DNA from: an uncultured Pseudomonadota bacterium
GTDB taxonomy: Bacteria; Pseudomonadota; Gammaproteobacteria; Burkholderiales; SG8-39
Length of the DNA: 64,000 bases
Direction of reading: 5' to 3'
Assembly (NCBI GenBank): GCA_903834835.1
Contig: CAILKO010000072.1
Coordinates: 1 to 64,000, forward strand
The notes under the pieces were generated by a model that was given only the letters and a program-made list of their open reading frames with translations, was not told where the DNA came from and did not search any database. Below, in pieces: positions 26,673 to 34,955 of the stretch (position 1 is its first letter; the number at the start of each line of letters is the position of its first letter). A program made the translations under genes and the position numbers.

Positions 26673-27650
26673 TCAGTCGAACTTGATGTTCGCTTCCTTC
26701 GCGACTGCCTTCTTGAATTTGCGTTCCGCCGCGATGGTCCGCGCGAACTGCTCTGGACCCTCGTAGCGCACGTAGTTGCCAAGGCGCGTATGCGCTTCCG
26801 CGAACTTCGGGTTCTTTGAGACTTCCTCGAGTTCCTTCGCGAGGCGCTGGATGATGGCCTGCGGCGTCCCGGTCGGGGCGAGTACGCCATACCAGCTGCC
26901 GCCGACCAGGTCGGGGTAGCCGAGTTCGATGCCGGTGGGCACGTCGGGCAGGATCGAAACCCGTTTCGGGCCCATCAGCATGATCGCGACGACGTTGCCG
27001 GACTTCACATGCGGCGCAGCGACCGCGCCGGAGATTGCGATGTCGATGCGGCCGGCGGTCGTCTCGGTCAGGTAGGTGGCGCCGCCCTTGAAGGGCACGT
27101 GCAGGATGTCCATCCCGGTGCGCAACTTGAAGAGTTCGCCGTCGAAGCCGGTTACGCTGGCCGGTCCCGAGGAGCCGAAGGTGAGCTTGCCGGGATTGGC
27201 CTTGGCGAGCGCGATCAGTTCCTTCAGCGTCTTGATCCCGAGCTTGGGCGAGATGACGATCATCGCGTCCGCCATCGCGACCATCGCGACGGTTGCGAAG
27301 TCCTTCTCCGGGTTGTAGGGCAGCTTCTCCGGCGACGGCAGGATGTCGATGCCGTTCACATTGGTGGAAAGCAGGGTGTAGCCGTCAGGCGCTGCCTTGG
27401 CGACCGCGTCCACGCCGATGATGAAGGCGCCACCGGGCTTGTTCTCTACCACAATGGGGCTGCCGAGCCGCTCGCCCAGGAAGTTGGCGGTGAGGCGCGT
27501 CACGGAATCTCCGGATCCCCCTGCGGCCTGTGCGGTGATCAGGCGGATCGGGCGATTGGGGTAGGTTTGCTGTGCAGCAAGCTCGGTCGTGGCAACAAGC
27601 GAGGCGAGTGCGCCGGCGAGGAGGTTGATTGGCAAGGATGGGGATGTCAT
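26673..27650 (-). CDS. Bug-family tripartite tricarboxylate transporter receptor
   Basis: This 325-residue periplasmic protein has a signal peptide ending near TTELAAQ-Q and the Bug pattern YPNRPIRLITAQAAGGSGDS, VAKAAPDGYTLL, HVPFKGGATYLTETTAGRIDI, and YGVLAPTGTPQAII. It would bind an organic acid for a TctAB-type or other transporter encoded elsewhere. A GGAGGA site precedes the ATG. It is divergent from the Rieske oxygenase gene, with a shared palindrome-bearing intergenic region, suggesting uptake of the oxygenase substrate. Confidence 0.92.
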   Translation of the reverse strand: MTSPSLPINLLAGALASLVATTELAAQQTYPNRPIRLITAQAAGGSGDSVTRLTANFLGERLGSPIVVENKPGGAFIIGVDAVAKAAPDGYTLLSTNVNGIDILPSPEKLPYNPEKDFATVAMVAMADAMIVISPKLGIKTLKELIALAKANPGKLTFGSSGPASVTGFDGELFKLRTGMDILHVPFKGGATYLTETTAGRIDIAISGAVAAPHVKSGNVVAIMLMGPKRVSILPDVPTGIELGYPDLVGGSWYGVLAPTGTPQAIIQRLAKELEEVSKNPKFAEAHTRLGNYVRYEGPEQFARTIAAERKFKKAVAKEANIKFD

Positions 27651-27712
27651 GGAGTCCTCCGGTAAGCGGGTTGTTTCGATTCTGTTGGCGATGACACTGT
27701 TTACAGTACGTT

Positions 27713-27732
27713 GATTCGATCTGGATCAAATC
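27713..27732. promoter_or_regulatory. Imperfect palindrome between divergent Bug and Rieske genes
   Basis: GATTCGATC, a TG spacer and GATCAAATC form a 9-2-9 inverted repeat with one mismatch. A second short palindrome, ACTGT-TT-ACAGT, lies at 27696-27707. Both lie in the 204-base divergent intergenic region upstream of the -35 box of the Rieske gene and are candidate regulator sites; no regulator gene is adjacent. Confidence 0.4.
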
Positions 27733-27782
27733 CCGATCTGAAAACAACAGGAATAATTCGCTGTCGCACGGCTGTCAACTTC

Positions 27783-27811
27783 TTGACGGTACCCGAATCC
27801 GGGCTTAGCAT
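27783..27811 (+). promoter_or_regulatory. Promoter of the Rieske oxygenase gene
   Basis: TTGACG and TAGCAT are spaced by exactly 17 bases, 44 bases before the ATG at 27855. An AGGAGG ribosome binding site lies at 27841-27846. Confidence 0.6.
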
Positions 27812-27854
27812 CAACCCATTCATTTGTGAACGATTTCCCGAGGAGGAGCAGAAC

Positions 27855-29078
27855 ATGTCTGAAGCACAGAATGCACGTATCGCAAGGCTGCAGCCGGTCG
27901 GTCAGGGAACCCCGGCGGGCAAGTTCATGCGTTTCTTCTGGCACCCGATTTCGGGCGCCGACGAACTGAAGAACGGTGACGTCAAGAAGATCACCCTGCT
28001 CGGCGAGAAACTGGTGCTGTTCCGGGGTGAAAACGGCAAGCCCGGTCTTGTGACGGAGCGCTGCCCGCACCGCGGTGCTTCGATGTCCATCGGTTTCGTG
28101 GACGGCGATACCCTGCGCTGCGCCTATCACGCATGGCAGTTCGACACGGCGGGCAAGTGTCTCGAGCAGCCGTCCGAGGCGGAAGGCGGCAAGAACCTTG
28201 AGCGTTACGGTCTCAAGTCCTATCCGGTACAGGAGCAGGGCGGCCTCATATTCGCGTATCTGGGCGCGGCGCCGGTCCCGCTGCTGCCGCGGTTCGAGTT
28301 GATGGTGGATCCGGGTCGCGACCACGACGTGGGCGTAAGCGATGTGCCCTGCAACTGGCTGCAGATCTCCGAAAACAACATGGACCCCTATCATGTGGAG
28401 TTCCTGCACATGATGTACACCAACGTACTGCGCAAGAAGCAGGGGCTGCCGCCGATCCGCGAGCGCAAGCACAAGAAAGTCGCGTTCGAGGTGTTTCACT
28501 TCGGGATCGTGAAGAAGCGCGTATGGGAAGGCGACGAAGAGGAAGGCAACGAGGAATGGACGGTCGGTCACCCGGTCGTGTTTCCGGGCACGGCGATCGT
28601 TCCGATCACCGCGGACTGGGTCCAGATGCAGATCCGGGTCCCGACCGACGACCAGAACACCCGTGTGTACTGGTACAACTCGAAGCGCCGTCCCGCCGGA
28701 GAGAAGCCGAGCGGCGTGTGCCCGGTCTGGGCCAACCCCTGGCAGAAGCCGAACGGCGACATGGATCTGGAGAGCCTGAACGGTCAGGACATGTCGGTGT
28801 TCGTGACCCAGGGCCCGATCTCGGACCACACGGAAGAGAATCTGGTCACCTCGGACAAGGGCGTTGCGCTGTACCGCAAGACCATACTTGACCAGATCGA
28901 CGCGATCGAGGCGGGACGCGATCCGCTCGGTGTGGTGCGCGACGAGAAGGACAACACGCCCTGGATCGAGCTGCCTTCGGAGACCCACTTCGGGTTCTCG
29001 TTCGCCGGTCTGCAGTCTTCGGCGGCGTACATGCACCCCGAGGGCGAGCAGCACAACAAGACCGTCGCCGCGAAGTAG
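27855..29078 (+). CDS. Rieske non-heme iron oxygenase, phthalate 4,5-dioxygenase-like
   Basis: The 407-residue protein has the Rieske cluster ligands in CPHRGAS (near residue 70) and CAYHAWQF (near residue 89), and the mononuclear iron site in NNMDPYHVEFLHMMY near residue 177 (Asp-x2-His-x4-His). The opening GTPAGKFMRFFWHPISGADEL resembles the oxygenase component of phthalate 4,5-dioxygenase. Such enzymes oxidise aromatic acids with electrons from a reductase, which is not encoded nearby. The start is supported by AGGAGG. It is followed by the EutA-like gene 87 bases downstream on the same strand. Confidence 0.92.
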   Translation: MSEAQNARIARLQPVGQGTPAGKFMRFFWHPISGADELKNGDVKKITLLGEKLVLFRGENGKPGLVTERCPHRGASMSIGFVDGDTLRCAYHAWQFDTAGKCLEQPSEAEGGKNLERYGLKSYPVQEQGGLIFAYLGAAPVPLLPRFELMVDPGRDHDVGVSDVPCNWLQISENNMDPYHVEFLHMMYTNVLRKKQGLPPIRERKHKKVAFEVFHFGIVKKRVWEGDEEEGNEEWTVGHPVVFPGTAIVPITADWVQMQIRVPTDDQNTRVYWYNSKRRPAGEKPSGVCPVWANPWQKPNGDMDLESLNGQDMSVFVTQGPISDHTEENLVTSDKGVALYRKTILDQIDAIEAGRDPLGVVRDEKDNTPWIELPSETHFGFSFAGLQSSAAYMHPEGEQHNKTVAAK

Positions 29079-29165
29079 TCGAACAGAGATCGCGGGGACA
29101 TCATTCACGAAGATTCGTTTTTTCCAGAGCACTTTCACGACGGGAGTGGCGAGGACATAGAGGGA

Positions 29166-30761
29166 ATGGAGATGCTCACGCTGAAGAGCGTGGGCATCGA
29201 CATCGGCTCGTCCACGTCGCATCTGGTGTTCTCGCGCCTCACGCTCAGGCGTGCGGGGGGCGGGCATTCGGGGCAGTTCAAGGTGGCGGCGCGCGAGGTG
29301 ATCTTCTCCTCGCCGATCATGCTCACCCCGTATCGGGCGGACAATCCGAACCTGCTCGATGCCGACCGGATCGGCGAGTTCGTGCGCGGGGCCTATGCGA
29401 AGGCGGGTCTGGCGCCCGACGATATCGACTCCGGCGCCATCGTCATCACCGGGGAGGCGCTGAAGAAGGAGAACGCGGCGCCCATCCTCGCGTTGTTCTC
29501 GAAGGAATTCGGCAAGTTCATCTGCGCCTCGGCAGGGCCGAATCACGAAGCACTGCTGGCGGCGCACGGCTGCGGGGCGGTGGCGCTCTCGGCCGATGAG
29601 AACAAGACTGTGCTGAACGTCGACATCGGCGGCGGTACCACCAAGATGTCGCTGATCGAAAATGGCACGATAAGTGCAACCGCATCGGTCGAGGTGGGCG
29701 CGCGCCTCATCGCCTTCGACGCCGAGCGTCGCATGACGCGCATCGAGCAGCCCGCGCGACTCATGATGGGGCGCCTGGGCCACAGCATCGAGCTCGGGCA
29801 GGTCTTCCCACGCGAATGGGAACTCGAGTTCGCTGGAACCATGGTCAAGGTTCTGACCGAGGTCATGGAGGGCAGTCTTTCGCCGCTCGCGCGCGAACTG
29901 ATGCTGACCGACCCGTTGCCGCCGCTGCCCGGCCTGAAACGGCTGGACAGCGTGATTTTCTCGGGCGGCGTGTCGGAATACATCTATGGTCGCGAAGGGC
30001 AGCCGTACGGGGATATCGGTGCGAGCCTCGGCCAGGCGATACGCGGCGCAATGCAGCATTACCAGCGCAAGGATCTTGTCGCGCCGGCAGTGCAGGGCAT
30101 TCGCGCCACGGTGATCGGCGCGGGTGAATACACCATTCAGACGAGCGGCAATACCAGCTATTTCTCGCGTCCGGAGGCACTGCCGCAGTTCGCTCTGAAA
30201 GTCGTACGCGGCAGCACCGCGGGCGGGATGCTCGCGCAGTCCCTGCGCGGCTCGCTGCACCGCCTGGATCACGATCGCGTCGGTCCGGGCATGGTGCTGG
30301 CAGTGGAGATCGATGGCGAGCAGAACTACCGCACGCTGCGGCAGGCGGCAGACCAGCTGGCCGAGGTGCTGGCGGATGCCGAACCCGGTCTGCCGGTGTA
30401 CTTGGTGCTGGATCAGGATGTGGCGCGTTCGCTCGGCACCATTCTTCGGGAAGAGATCCGGATGGAGCGCGATCTCATCGTGCTGGACGGAATCGAGGTC
30501 GGCGAACTGGACTATCTGGATATCGGCCGGCCGATCGGCACCTCCGGCATCGTGCCGGTGACCGTGAAGTCCCTCATCTTCCCGCAGCGCAGTTACCAGA
30601 TGGACGGGCAGTCACCTGAGGCGACTCAGGCGCACGATCACGACCATGACCACGATCACGGTCATGAGCACCACCACCACCATCATCCTCACGAGCATCA
30701 GCCCGGGCACGGCCATGGACACGACCATGACGGTGCCCATGCGAAGGACCACGGGCACTGA
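29166..30761 (+). CDS. EutA-like ASKHA ATPase with His-rich C-terminal tail
   Basis: The 531-residue protein is an ASKHA-fold ATPase of the EutA (ethanolamine ammonia-lyase reactivase) family: SVGIDIGSSTSHLVFSRL is the phosphate-1 motif, VLNVDIGGGTTKMSLIE the phosphate-2 motif, and VIFSGGVSEYIYGRE and IGAGEYTIQTSGNTSYFSRP are EutA signatures. The last 45 or so residues are extraordinary, with about 21 His interleaved with Asp, Gly and Glu plus a run of six His, as in metallochaperones. No eutB or eutC is present in the window. An in-frame ATG at 29172 is an alternative start. It probably serves the preceding oxygenase or a distant partner; the role is inferred. Confidence 0.85.
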   Translation: MEMLTLKSVGIDIGSSTSHLVFSRLTLRRAGGGHSGQFKVAAREVIFSSPIMLTPYRADNPNLLDADRIGEFVRGAYAKAGLAPDDIDSGAIVITGEALKKENAAPILALFSKEFGKFICASAGPNHEALLAAHGCGAVALSADENKTVLNVDIGGGTTKMSLIENGTISATASVEVGARLIAFDAERRMTRIEQPARLMMGRLGHSIELGQVFPREWELEFAGTMVKVLTEVMEGSLSPLARELMLTDPLPPLPGLKRLDSVIFSGGVSEYIYGREGQPYGDIGASLGQAIRGAMQHYQRKDLVAPAVQGIRATVIGAGEYTIQTSGNTSYFSRPEALPQFALKVVRGSTAGGMLAQSLRGSLHRLDHDRVGPGMVLAVEIDGEQNYRTLRQAADQLAEVLADAEPGLPVYLVLDQDVARSLGTILREEIRMERDLIVLDGIEVGELDYLDIGRPIGTSGIVPVTVKSLIFPQRSYQMDGQSPEATQAHDHDHDHDHGHEHHHHHHPHEHQPGHGHGHDHDGAHAKDHGH

Positions 30762-30786
30762 AGTAGATAAGGCAGCGTGTTCCGGA

Positions 30787-30813
30787 AAGCGCGCGAGCCG
30801 GACTCGCGCGCTT
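30787..30813. terminator. Bidirectional terminator-like hairpin
   Basis: Perfect 11-base arms (AAGCGCGCGAG and its complement) enclose a CCGGA loop between the convergent EutA-like and Bug receptor genes. There is no T tract, so termination efficiency is uncertain. Confidence 0.6.
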
Positions 30814-30832
30814 GTTCCGCCGGGTCTGGCGT

Positions 30833-31807
30833 CTACTGAGGTTTGAAGCCGACCGTCTGAGCGGTGTCGCGCAGCAGGGCCGCGCCGCGCCACATCACCG
30901 CGGAGGTCTCCGCGAGCGAGCGCGCTTCCGGCTCGTAACCGCCGCTGCGGATCTTGGCGATCATCTCGGGCTGCTTCATGAGTTCCCCGAGGTCGGCGCG
31001 GATCTTGTTGATGATCGCGGGTGGCGTTCCGACGGGCGCAAAAAGACCGAACCACTGCTCCCAGTCGAAATCGATCCTCATCTCGCGGAAGCTCGGCGCC
31101 TCCGGGAATCCGTTGATGCGTTCGCGGCCCATGGTTGCGAACGGATAGGCTCGTCCCGACTTGGCCAGCTCGGCCACACCGTTGGTCGTGGTGCAGGTGG
31201 CGTCGATCTCGTTCGCGAGCACGGCCTTCAGGGCTGCCTGCTGACCGTTGTAGGGAATGAGGGTCGCCTCGAATCCCGCCGCGCGCATGAGGCGCAACAG
31301 GTGCAGATGCGAGGGGGTGTTCAGGTAGGTGCCGAAGTTCAGCTTCTTCGGATTTGCTTTTGCATAGGCAAGGAGGGATGGCCAGGTTCTGCCCTTCGCC
31401 TCGCTTGCGGCGATGCAGATCTGCTGGGCCGTAGCGAGTATGCCGATCGGGGTGAGCTGCTTCTCTGCGTCGAAACCGGTGGTGGTCAGCACGCTGTAGC
31501 CCATCGTGACATCGGCATTGATGAGCAGCGTGTATCCGTCCGCAGGGGCGCGCGCGACCGCCTGGGTCGCAACCATGCCGACTGCCCCCAGCCGGTTGTC
31601 GACGATCACGTTCTGCTTCCAGCGTTTTTCGAGTTCAACCGCATAGGGGCGGAGCACGAAATCCATGCCTCCGGAGGGCGTTCCCGGCGAAATGATGGTG
31701 ACCGTCTTTGAAGGGTAGTCAGCGGCGCTCTGGGCGATCGCCCTCTGCGTGGCGATGGACAGAATGGCGAGGCACCCGACCAGGGCCAGGCGTAACAGCG
31801 GATTCAT
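30833..31807 (-). CDS. Bug-family tripartite tricarboxylate transporter receptor
   Basis: The 324-residue protein has a signal peptide ending near RAIAQ-S and the Bug features YPSKTVTIISPGTPSGGMDF, VARAPADGYTLLI, LIPYNGQQAALKAVLANEID and FGLFAPVGTPPAIINKIR. It is the most divergent of the three Bug proteins in the window. It is cotranscribed behind the double-cupin gene (61-base gap) and probably binds an aromatic or dicarboxylic acid for this accessory pathway. No membrane transporter subunits are present. Confidence 0.9.
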   Translation of the reverse strand: MNPLLRLALVGCLAILSIATQRAIAQSAADYPSKTVTIISPGTPSGGMDFVLRPYAVELEKRWKQNVIVDNRLGAVGMVATQAVARAPADGYTLLINADVTMGYSVLTTTGFDAEKQLTPIGILATAQQICIAASEAKGRTWPSLLAYAKANPKKLNFGTYLNTPSHLHLLRLMRAAGFEATLIPYNGQQAALKAVLANEIDATCTTTNGVAELAKSGRAYPFATMGRERINGFPEAPSFREMRIDFDWEQWFGLFAPVGTPPAIINKIRADLGELMKQPEMIAKIRSGGYEPEARSLAETSAVMWRGAALLRDTAQTVGFKPQ

Positions 31808-31868
31808 GATCGACTCTTTCCTGTCGTGGCCGCCGCCCGGCGGGCGGCGGCACTCACGTGCAGCAGAC

Positions 31869-32984
31869 TTACTTGTACTTCCACTCGAACTTCGCGTCCT
31901 TGTAGGCTTCCTCGGGCATCATCGAGGTGAGCTTGCGCTTGGCGAGTTCGGTCTCGAAGTACTTGCGAATCGCAGGGTCTTCCTCCGTGTACTCGATCTG
32001 GTCGCGGGCGGGATCCTTGACCGCTTCCGCCGTGATGTTGAAGTGATACGGAGAGTGCAGCGCCAGATAGCGCGCCGGCGATTCGGTGAGGTTGAAATGC
32101 TGGTGGAACCACTGGTCCGGCGGCACGAAGATGCTGCCTTCCTGCCAGGGGATGAACACCTTCTCCGCGCCCTCCGGCCACATCACCGAGAAGCCTTCGC
32201 CCGTCGGGATCACGATCAGCACGCCGGGTCCGTGACGGTGCGCCTTCTTGTAGCTGCGCGCCGGGAACACGGACATGTGTGCCCAGACCGGGGATGCAGG
32301 GAAGCGGATGAATACCGCGCTGCCGCCGGCGCCACGTCCGCGGAAAGGATCGAGCTTGTCCCAGGCGCGCATGTCGGCAAAGAAGTTGCCGGACCAGCAG
32401 CTCATCCCGGGCGACATCTCGTCGCCTGCGCTGATCTTCGCTTCCGAGTAGAGGCTCGCGTCCGACAGCACCCTGCCGTCATCGTAGGTGTTCACGAGGT
32501 GGTAAGCCGGGTCAGGATTGGCCGCCATCGCGAGCGGGAGGTAGTTGTAGTGCAGCAGACGGGCAGGCTTCTGTCCGGAGGTGTTCGCGAACTGATGGCG
32601 CGCATAGCGCGGGATCAGGAACAGGCTGTGCTTCTGCCATTCAAAGCTGCGCTTGTTGCTGCCGTCCGGCGCGCTGAGCGTGGTGATGCCCTGACCTTCC
32701 AGGACGTAGACCGCCTCGTCGAAACCGTAGCAGCTGGGCGGCGTATTCGCGCCGGGACGCATCTCGCTGATCCGCGCTTCGGAGAAGCCCTGCTGGCCTT
32801 CCAGGCGCAGAAATGCGGCGTCCACGCCATGCTCGTCCCAGGGTGCGAGTTTCACCGTGCGGCCATCCTGGATGAAATAGCCCTCGTGCACCGGCAGGCC
32901 GGTCGAGTTCACCCACAGGTCATGGGGTGACAGACGGGACCAGAGGTACTTCGGTGCTGAACTTTCCTTTTTGGTTTCTGCCAT
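31869..32984 (-). CDS. Double-cupin protein, possible ring-cleavage dioxygenase
   Basis: The 371-residue protein shows two cupin modules. The first includes RPGANTPPSCYGFDEAVYVLEGQG; the second includes FPARSYKKAHRHGPGVLIVIPTGEGFSVMWPEG with a likely HRH metal motif, and IFVPPDQWFHQHFNLTESPARYLAL with another His pair. Bicupins of this size include gentisate 1,2-dioxygenase-like enzymes, but the first module has few His residues. No signal peptide is visible. It stands between a Bug receptor and a decarboxylase-like gene, fitting an aromatic-acid pathway. The exact reaction is unknown. Confidence 0.72.
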   Translation of the reverse strand: MAETKKESSAPKYLWSRLSPHDLWVNSTGLPVHEGYFIQDGRTVKLAPWDEHGVDAAFLRLEGQQGFSEARISEMRPGANTPPSCYGFDEAVYVLEGQGITTLSAPDGSNKRSFEWQKHSLFLIPRYARHQFANTSGQKPARLLHYNYLPLAMAANPDPAYHLVNTYDDGRVLSDASLYSEAKISAGDEMSPGMSCWSGNFFADMRAWDKLDPFRGRGAGGSAVFIRFPASPVWAHMSVFPARSYKKAHRHGPGVLIVIPTGEGFSVMWPEGAEKVFIPWQEGSIFVPPDQWFHQHFNLTESPARYLALHSPYHFNITAEAVKDPARDQIEYTEEDPAIRKYFETELAKRKLTSMMPEEAYKDAKFEWKYK

Positions 32985-33068
32985 GCTTTCTCTCCTCGGA
33001 GGTTTGCTTCTTGCTGGGATTGCGTGTTTATCGTCGCGTGACGGATTCTCCAGTGCTGTGTGCGGCGC

Positions 33069-34064
33069 TCAGGAGGCTTCGTCCATGCACATTTCCTCGG
33101 GCGCCAGTTTGCGCCAGAGCAGCCCCTGTTCGTGGGCGTAATCCAGAAAGGCTGCGATCGTAGCGCGGTTCTGGCGAAAACCGTAGGACCAGATGTCGCC
33201 ACCCATGGCTTCGGTCTGCTCCTCGACAGCGGTCAGCAACCAGGGCAGGGTGACCTTCAGCACGCTCGATGTGGACAGTATCTCGAGCGCCTGGTCGCGC
33301 GCCGCGCAGAAGGCGCGATACAGGGACGCAGCGAGCCACGGGTTGTCACGCAACACCCTGCGCCGGAGAACCAGAAAGTGCATGATCGGGAAGATGCCGG
33401 TCTTGCGGTAGTACGCGCGTTCGAGCCGGCCATAGTCCGGAAACAGGCGGCGCACGTTCGGCGGCATTTTCGTGGGGACGGGCCCGACGTAGGCGTCGAG
33501 TTTGCCTTCGCTCAGCATCTGCACATGGGCGTACTGGTCGCCGTCGCGCTGAATATCCAGGCCTTCGGGGTAGCGCACCACTTCGGGGGCGAGGGCGGCC
33601 GGCGGGCGCCCGGTGCGCCAGTGAATTTTCTCCGGCCGCACGCCGTACTCGTGCATCAGGATGCCGCGGATCCAGACGCCCATGGTGACACCGTACTCGG
33701 GAATGCCGACGATCCGGCCCTCGAGCTGCTTCGCCTCGGTGATACCTGCGTGAGTGTTCACGAGTATGTTGCCGTGCCGGAACATGCGCGAAAGGAATAC
33801 CGGAAGGCCGACGAACTCGTGTTGATCGCCGAACTTCGACAGCAGCGTCGAGTGAAACGAGAACGACATTTCGCCGCCGTCGTACCGGTCCGAGGCAAGA
33901 ATTTCTGCGAAGGCATCGTGCGGGCTGTCGATGATGTCGATGGCGAGATCCACGCCCTCGGCCTTTACCGTGCCGTTGCACAGCGCGCGCGTGCGATCGT
34001 AATCGGCACCAAGCAGCAGTGAGAGTTTCAGTGGTCGGGTCAAGGATTCCCCGGGTGCAATCAA
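33069..34064 (-). CDS. 4,5-dihydroxyphthalate decarboxylase-like protein
   Basis: The 331-residue product resembles the PhtD/4,5-dihydroxyphthalate decarboxylase group, which shares the periplasmic-binding fold of NMT1-like proteins. Landmarks are LKLSLLLGADYDRTRALCNGTV, FVGLPVFLSRMFRHGNILVN, GIPEYGVTMGVWIRGILMHEYGV and RLFPDYGRLERAYYRKTGIFPIMH. There is no signal peptide, which favours an enzyme over a solute-binding protein. A start at the TTG at 34064 is assumed; no ribosome binding site is clear. With a phthalate-type Rieske oxygenase and cupins nearby, a phthalate-like aromatic acid pathway is plausible. Confidence 0.75.
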   Translation of the reverse strand: MIAPGESLTRPLKLSLLLGADYDRTRALCNGTVKAEGVDLAIDIIDSPHDAFAEILASDRYDGGEMSFSFHSTLLSKFGDQHEFVGLPVFLSRMFRHGNILVNTHAGITEAKQLEGRIVGIPEYGVTMGVWIRGILMHEYGVRPEKIHWRTGRPPAALAPEVVRYPEGLDIQRDGDQYAHVQMLSEGKLDAYVGPVPTKMPPNVRRLFPDYGRLERAYYRKTGIFPIMHFLVLRRRVLRDNPWLAASLYRAFCAARDQALEILSTSSVLKVTLPWLLTAVEEQTEAMGGDIWSYGFRQNRATIAAFLDYAHEQGLLWRKLAPEEMCMDEAS

Positions 34065-34138
34065 AAAGAAAAAATGGAAGAGCGAGCTGAACAGGCCGCG
34101 CCCCAGGCGCGGCGGTCACGGCAGGGCCGGGACCGCGA

Positions 34139-34813
34139 CTATATCAGCCCGCGCTCGGCGAAAGAGAGCGTTTCGCTGCCAGCCACGATGAAGTGGTCGA
34201 GCACCCGGACCTCCACGAGCGAGAGGGCTTCGCGCAGCTGGCGGGTGAGCATCTCGTCCGCCTGGCTGGGCTGGGCGACGCCCGATGGATGGTTGTGGGC
34301 GAATACCACTGCGGCGGCATTGGCGCGCAACGCGGCCTTGACGACCTCGCGCGGGTAGACGCTCGTCTGGGTGAGGGTGCCCCGGAACAGTTCCTCGGCC
34401 CGGATCACCCGGTGCTGGGCGTCCAGAAAGAGTGCGAGAAAGACTTCGTGCGGCCGCCCGGCGAGTGCGAGCCTCAGGTAGTCGCGCACCGACTGGGGGG
34501 AGGTGAGTGCGCTTCGGGACTGCAGTCGTTCGGCGAGCGAGCGCCGGGCGAGTTCGGTCACTGCGACGAGCTGGGCGGCCTTGGCCGATCCGAGGCCTTT
34601 CACGGCCTGGATCGACATGCGGTCGGCAGCCAGCAGGCCGGCGAGCCCGTCGAAGCGCTGGATCAGCTCGCGCCCCAGATCGACCGCGCTGCGTCCGGCG
34701 CTGCCCGTACGCAGGCACACCGCTATCAGCTCGGCATCCGAGAGGGCGCCGGCTCCCTGTGTCATGAGACGCTCGCGCGGTCGTTCATTTATCGGCCAGT
34801 CGGTAATCGCCAT
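34139..34813 (-). CDS. radC: RadC-family JAB1/MPN-domain protein
   Basis: The 224-residue protein begins [20 protein letters not shown], typical of RadC, with a helix-hairpin-helix region [18 protein letters not shown] and a JAMM metalloprotease-like motif [18 protein letters not shown]. RadC is widely conserved; its old DNA-repair assignment is doubtful. I chose the ATG at 34813 over 34834 because it matches the family opening. It is divergent from coaBC, as in many Betaproteobacteria. Confidence 0.92.
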   Translation of the reverse strand: MAITDWPINERPRERLMTQGAGALSDAELIAVCLRTGSAGRSAVDLGRELIQRFDGLAGLLAADRMSIQAVKGLGSAKAAQLVAVTELARRSLAERLQSRSALTSPQSVRDYLRLALAGRPHEVFLALFLDAQHRVIRAEELFRGTLTQTSVYPREVVKAALRANAAAVVFAHNHPSGVAQPSQADEMLTRQLREALSLVEVRVLDHFIVAGSETLSFAERGLI

Positions 34814-34860
34814 GGCATCCGGTTTGCTGCCCACTGGGGGCCTGGGTTGCTCAAATCCCC

Positions 34861-34866
34861 TAGAAT
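34861..34866 (+). promoter_or_regulatory. Putative -10 box for coaBC-dut
   Basis: TAGAAT lies about 90 bases upstream of the coaBC start in the divergent radC/coaBC region. No matching -35 is clear. Confidence 0.35.
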
Positions 34867-34955
34867 CAACGAGGCTCTCGATGAAGACTGAACGCGCGGC
34901 CCGGCGTATCGGATGACCGTGCGGGGCCGATTCAACCGCGTAACCGGCACAGGCG

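Noticed and set aside
27726-30272. An 848-codon open frame on the minus strand opposite the Rieske and EutA-like genes
   Set aside because: Same cause: composition is typical of antisense frames and both plus-strand genes have intact catalytic motifs and start signals.
33069-34064. Assignment as an ABC-transporter substrate-binding protein
   Set aside because: The fold is related, but there is no signal peptide and no permease or ATPase gene adjacent; the decarboxylase-like group fits better.
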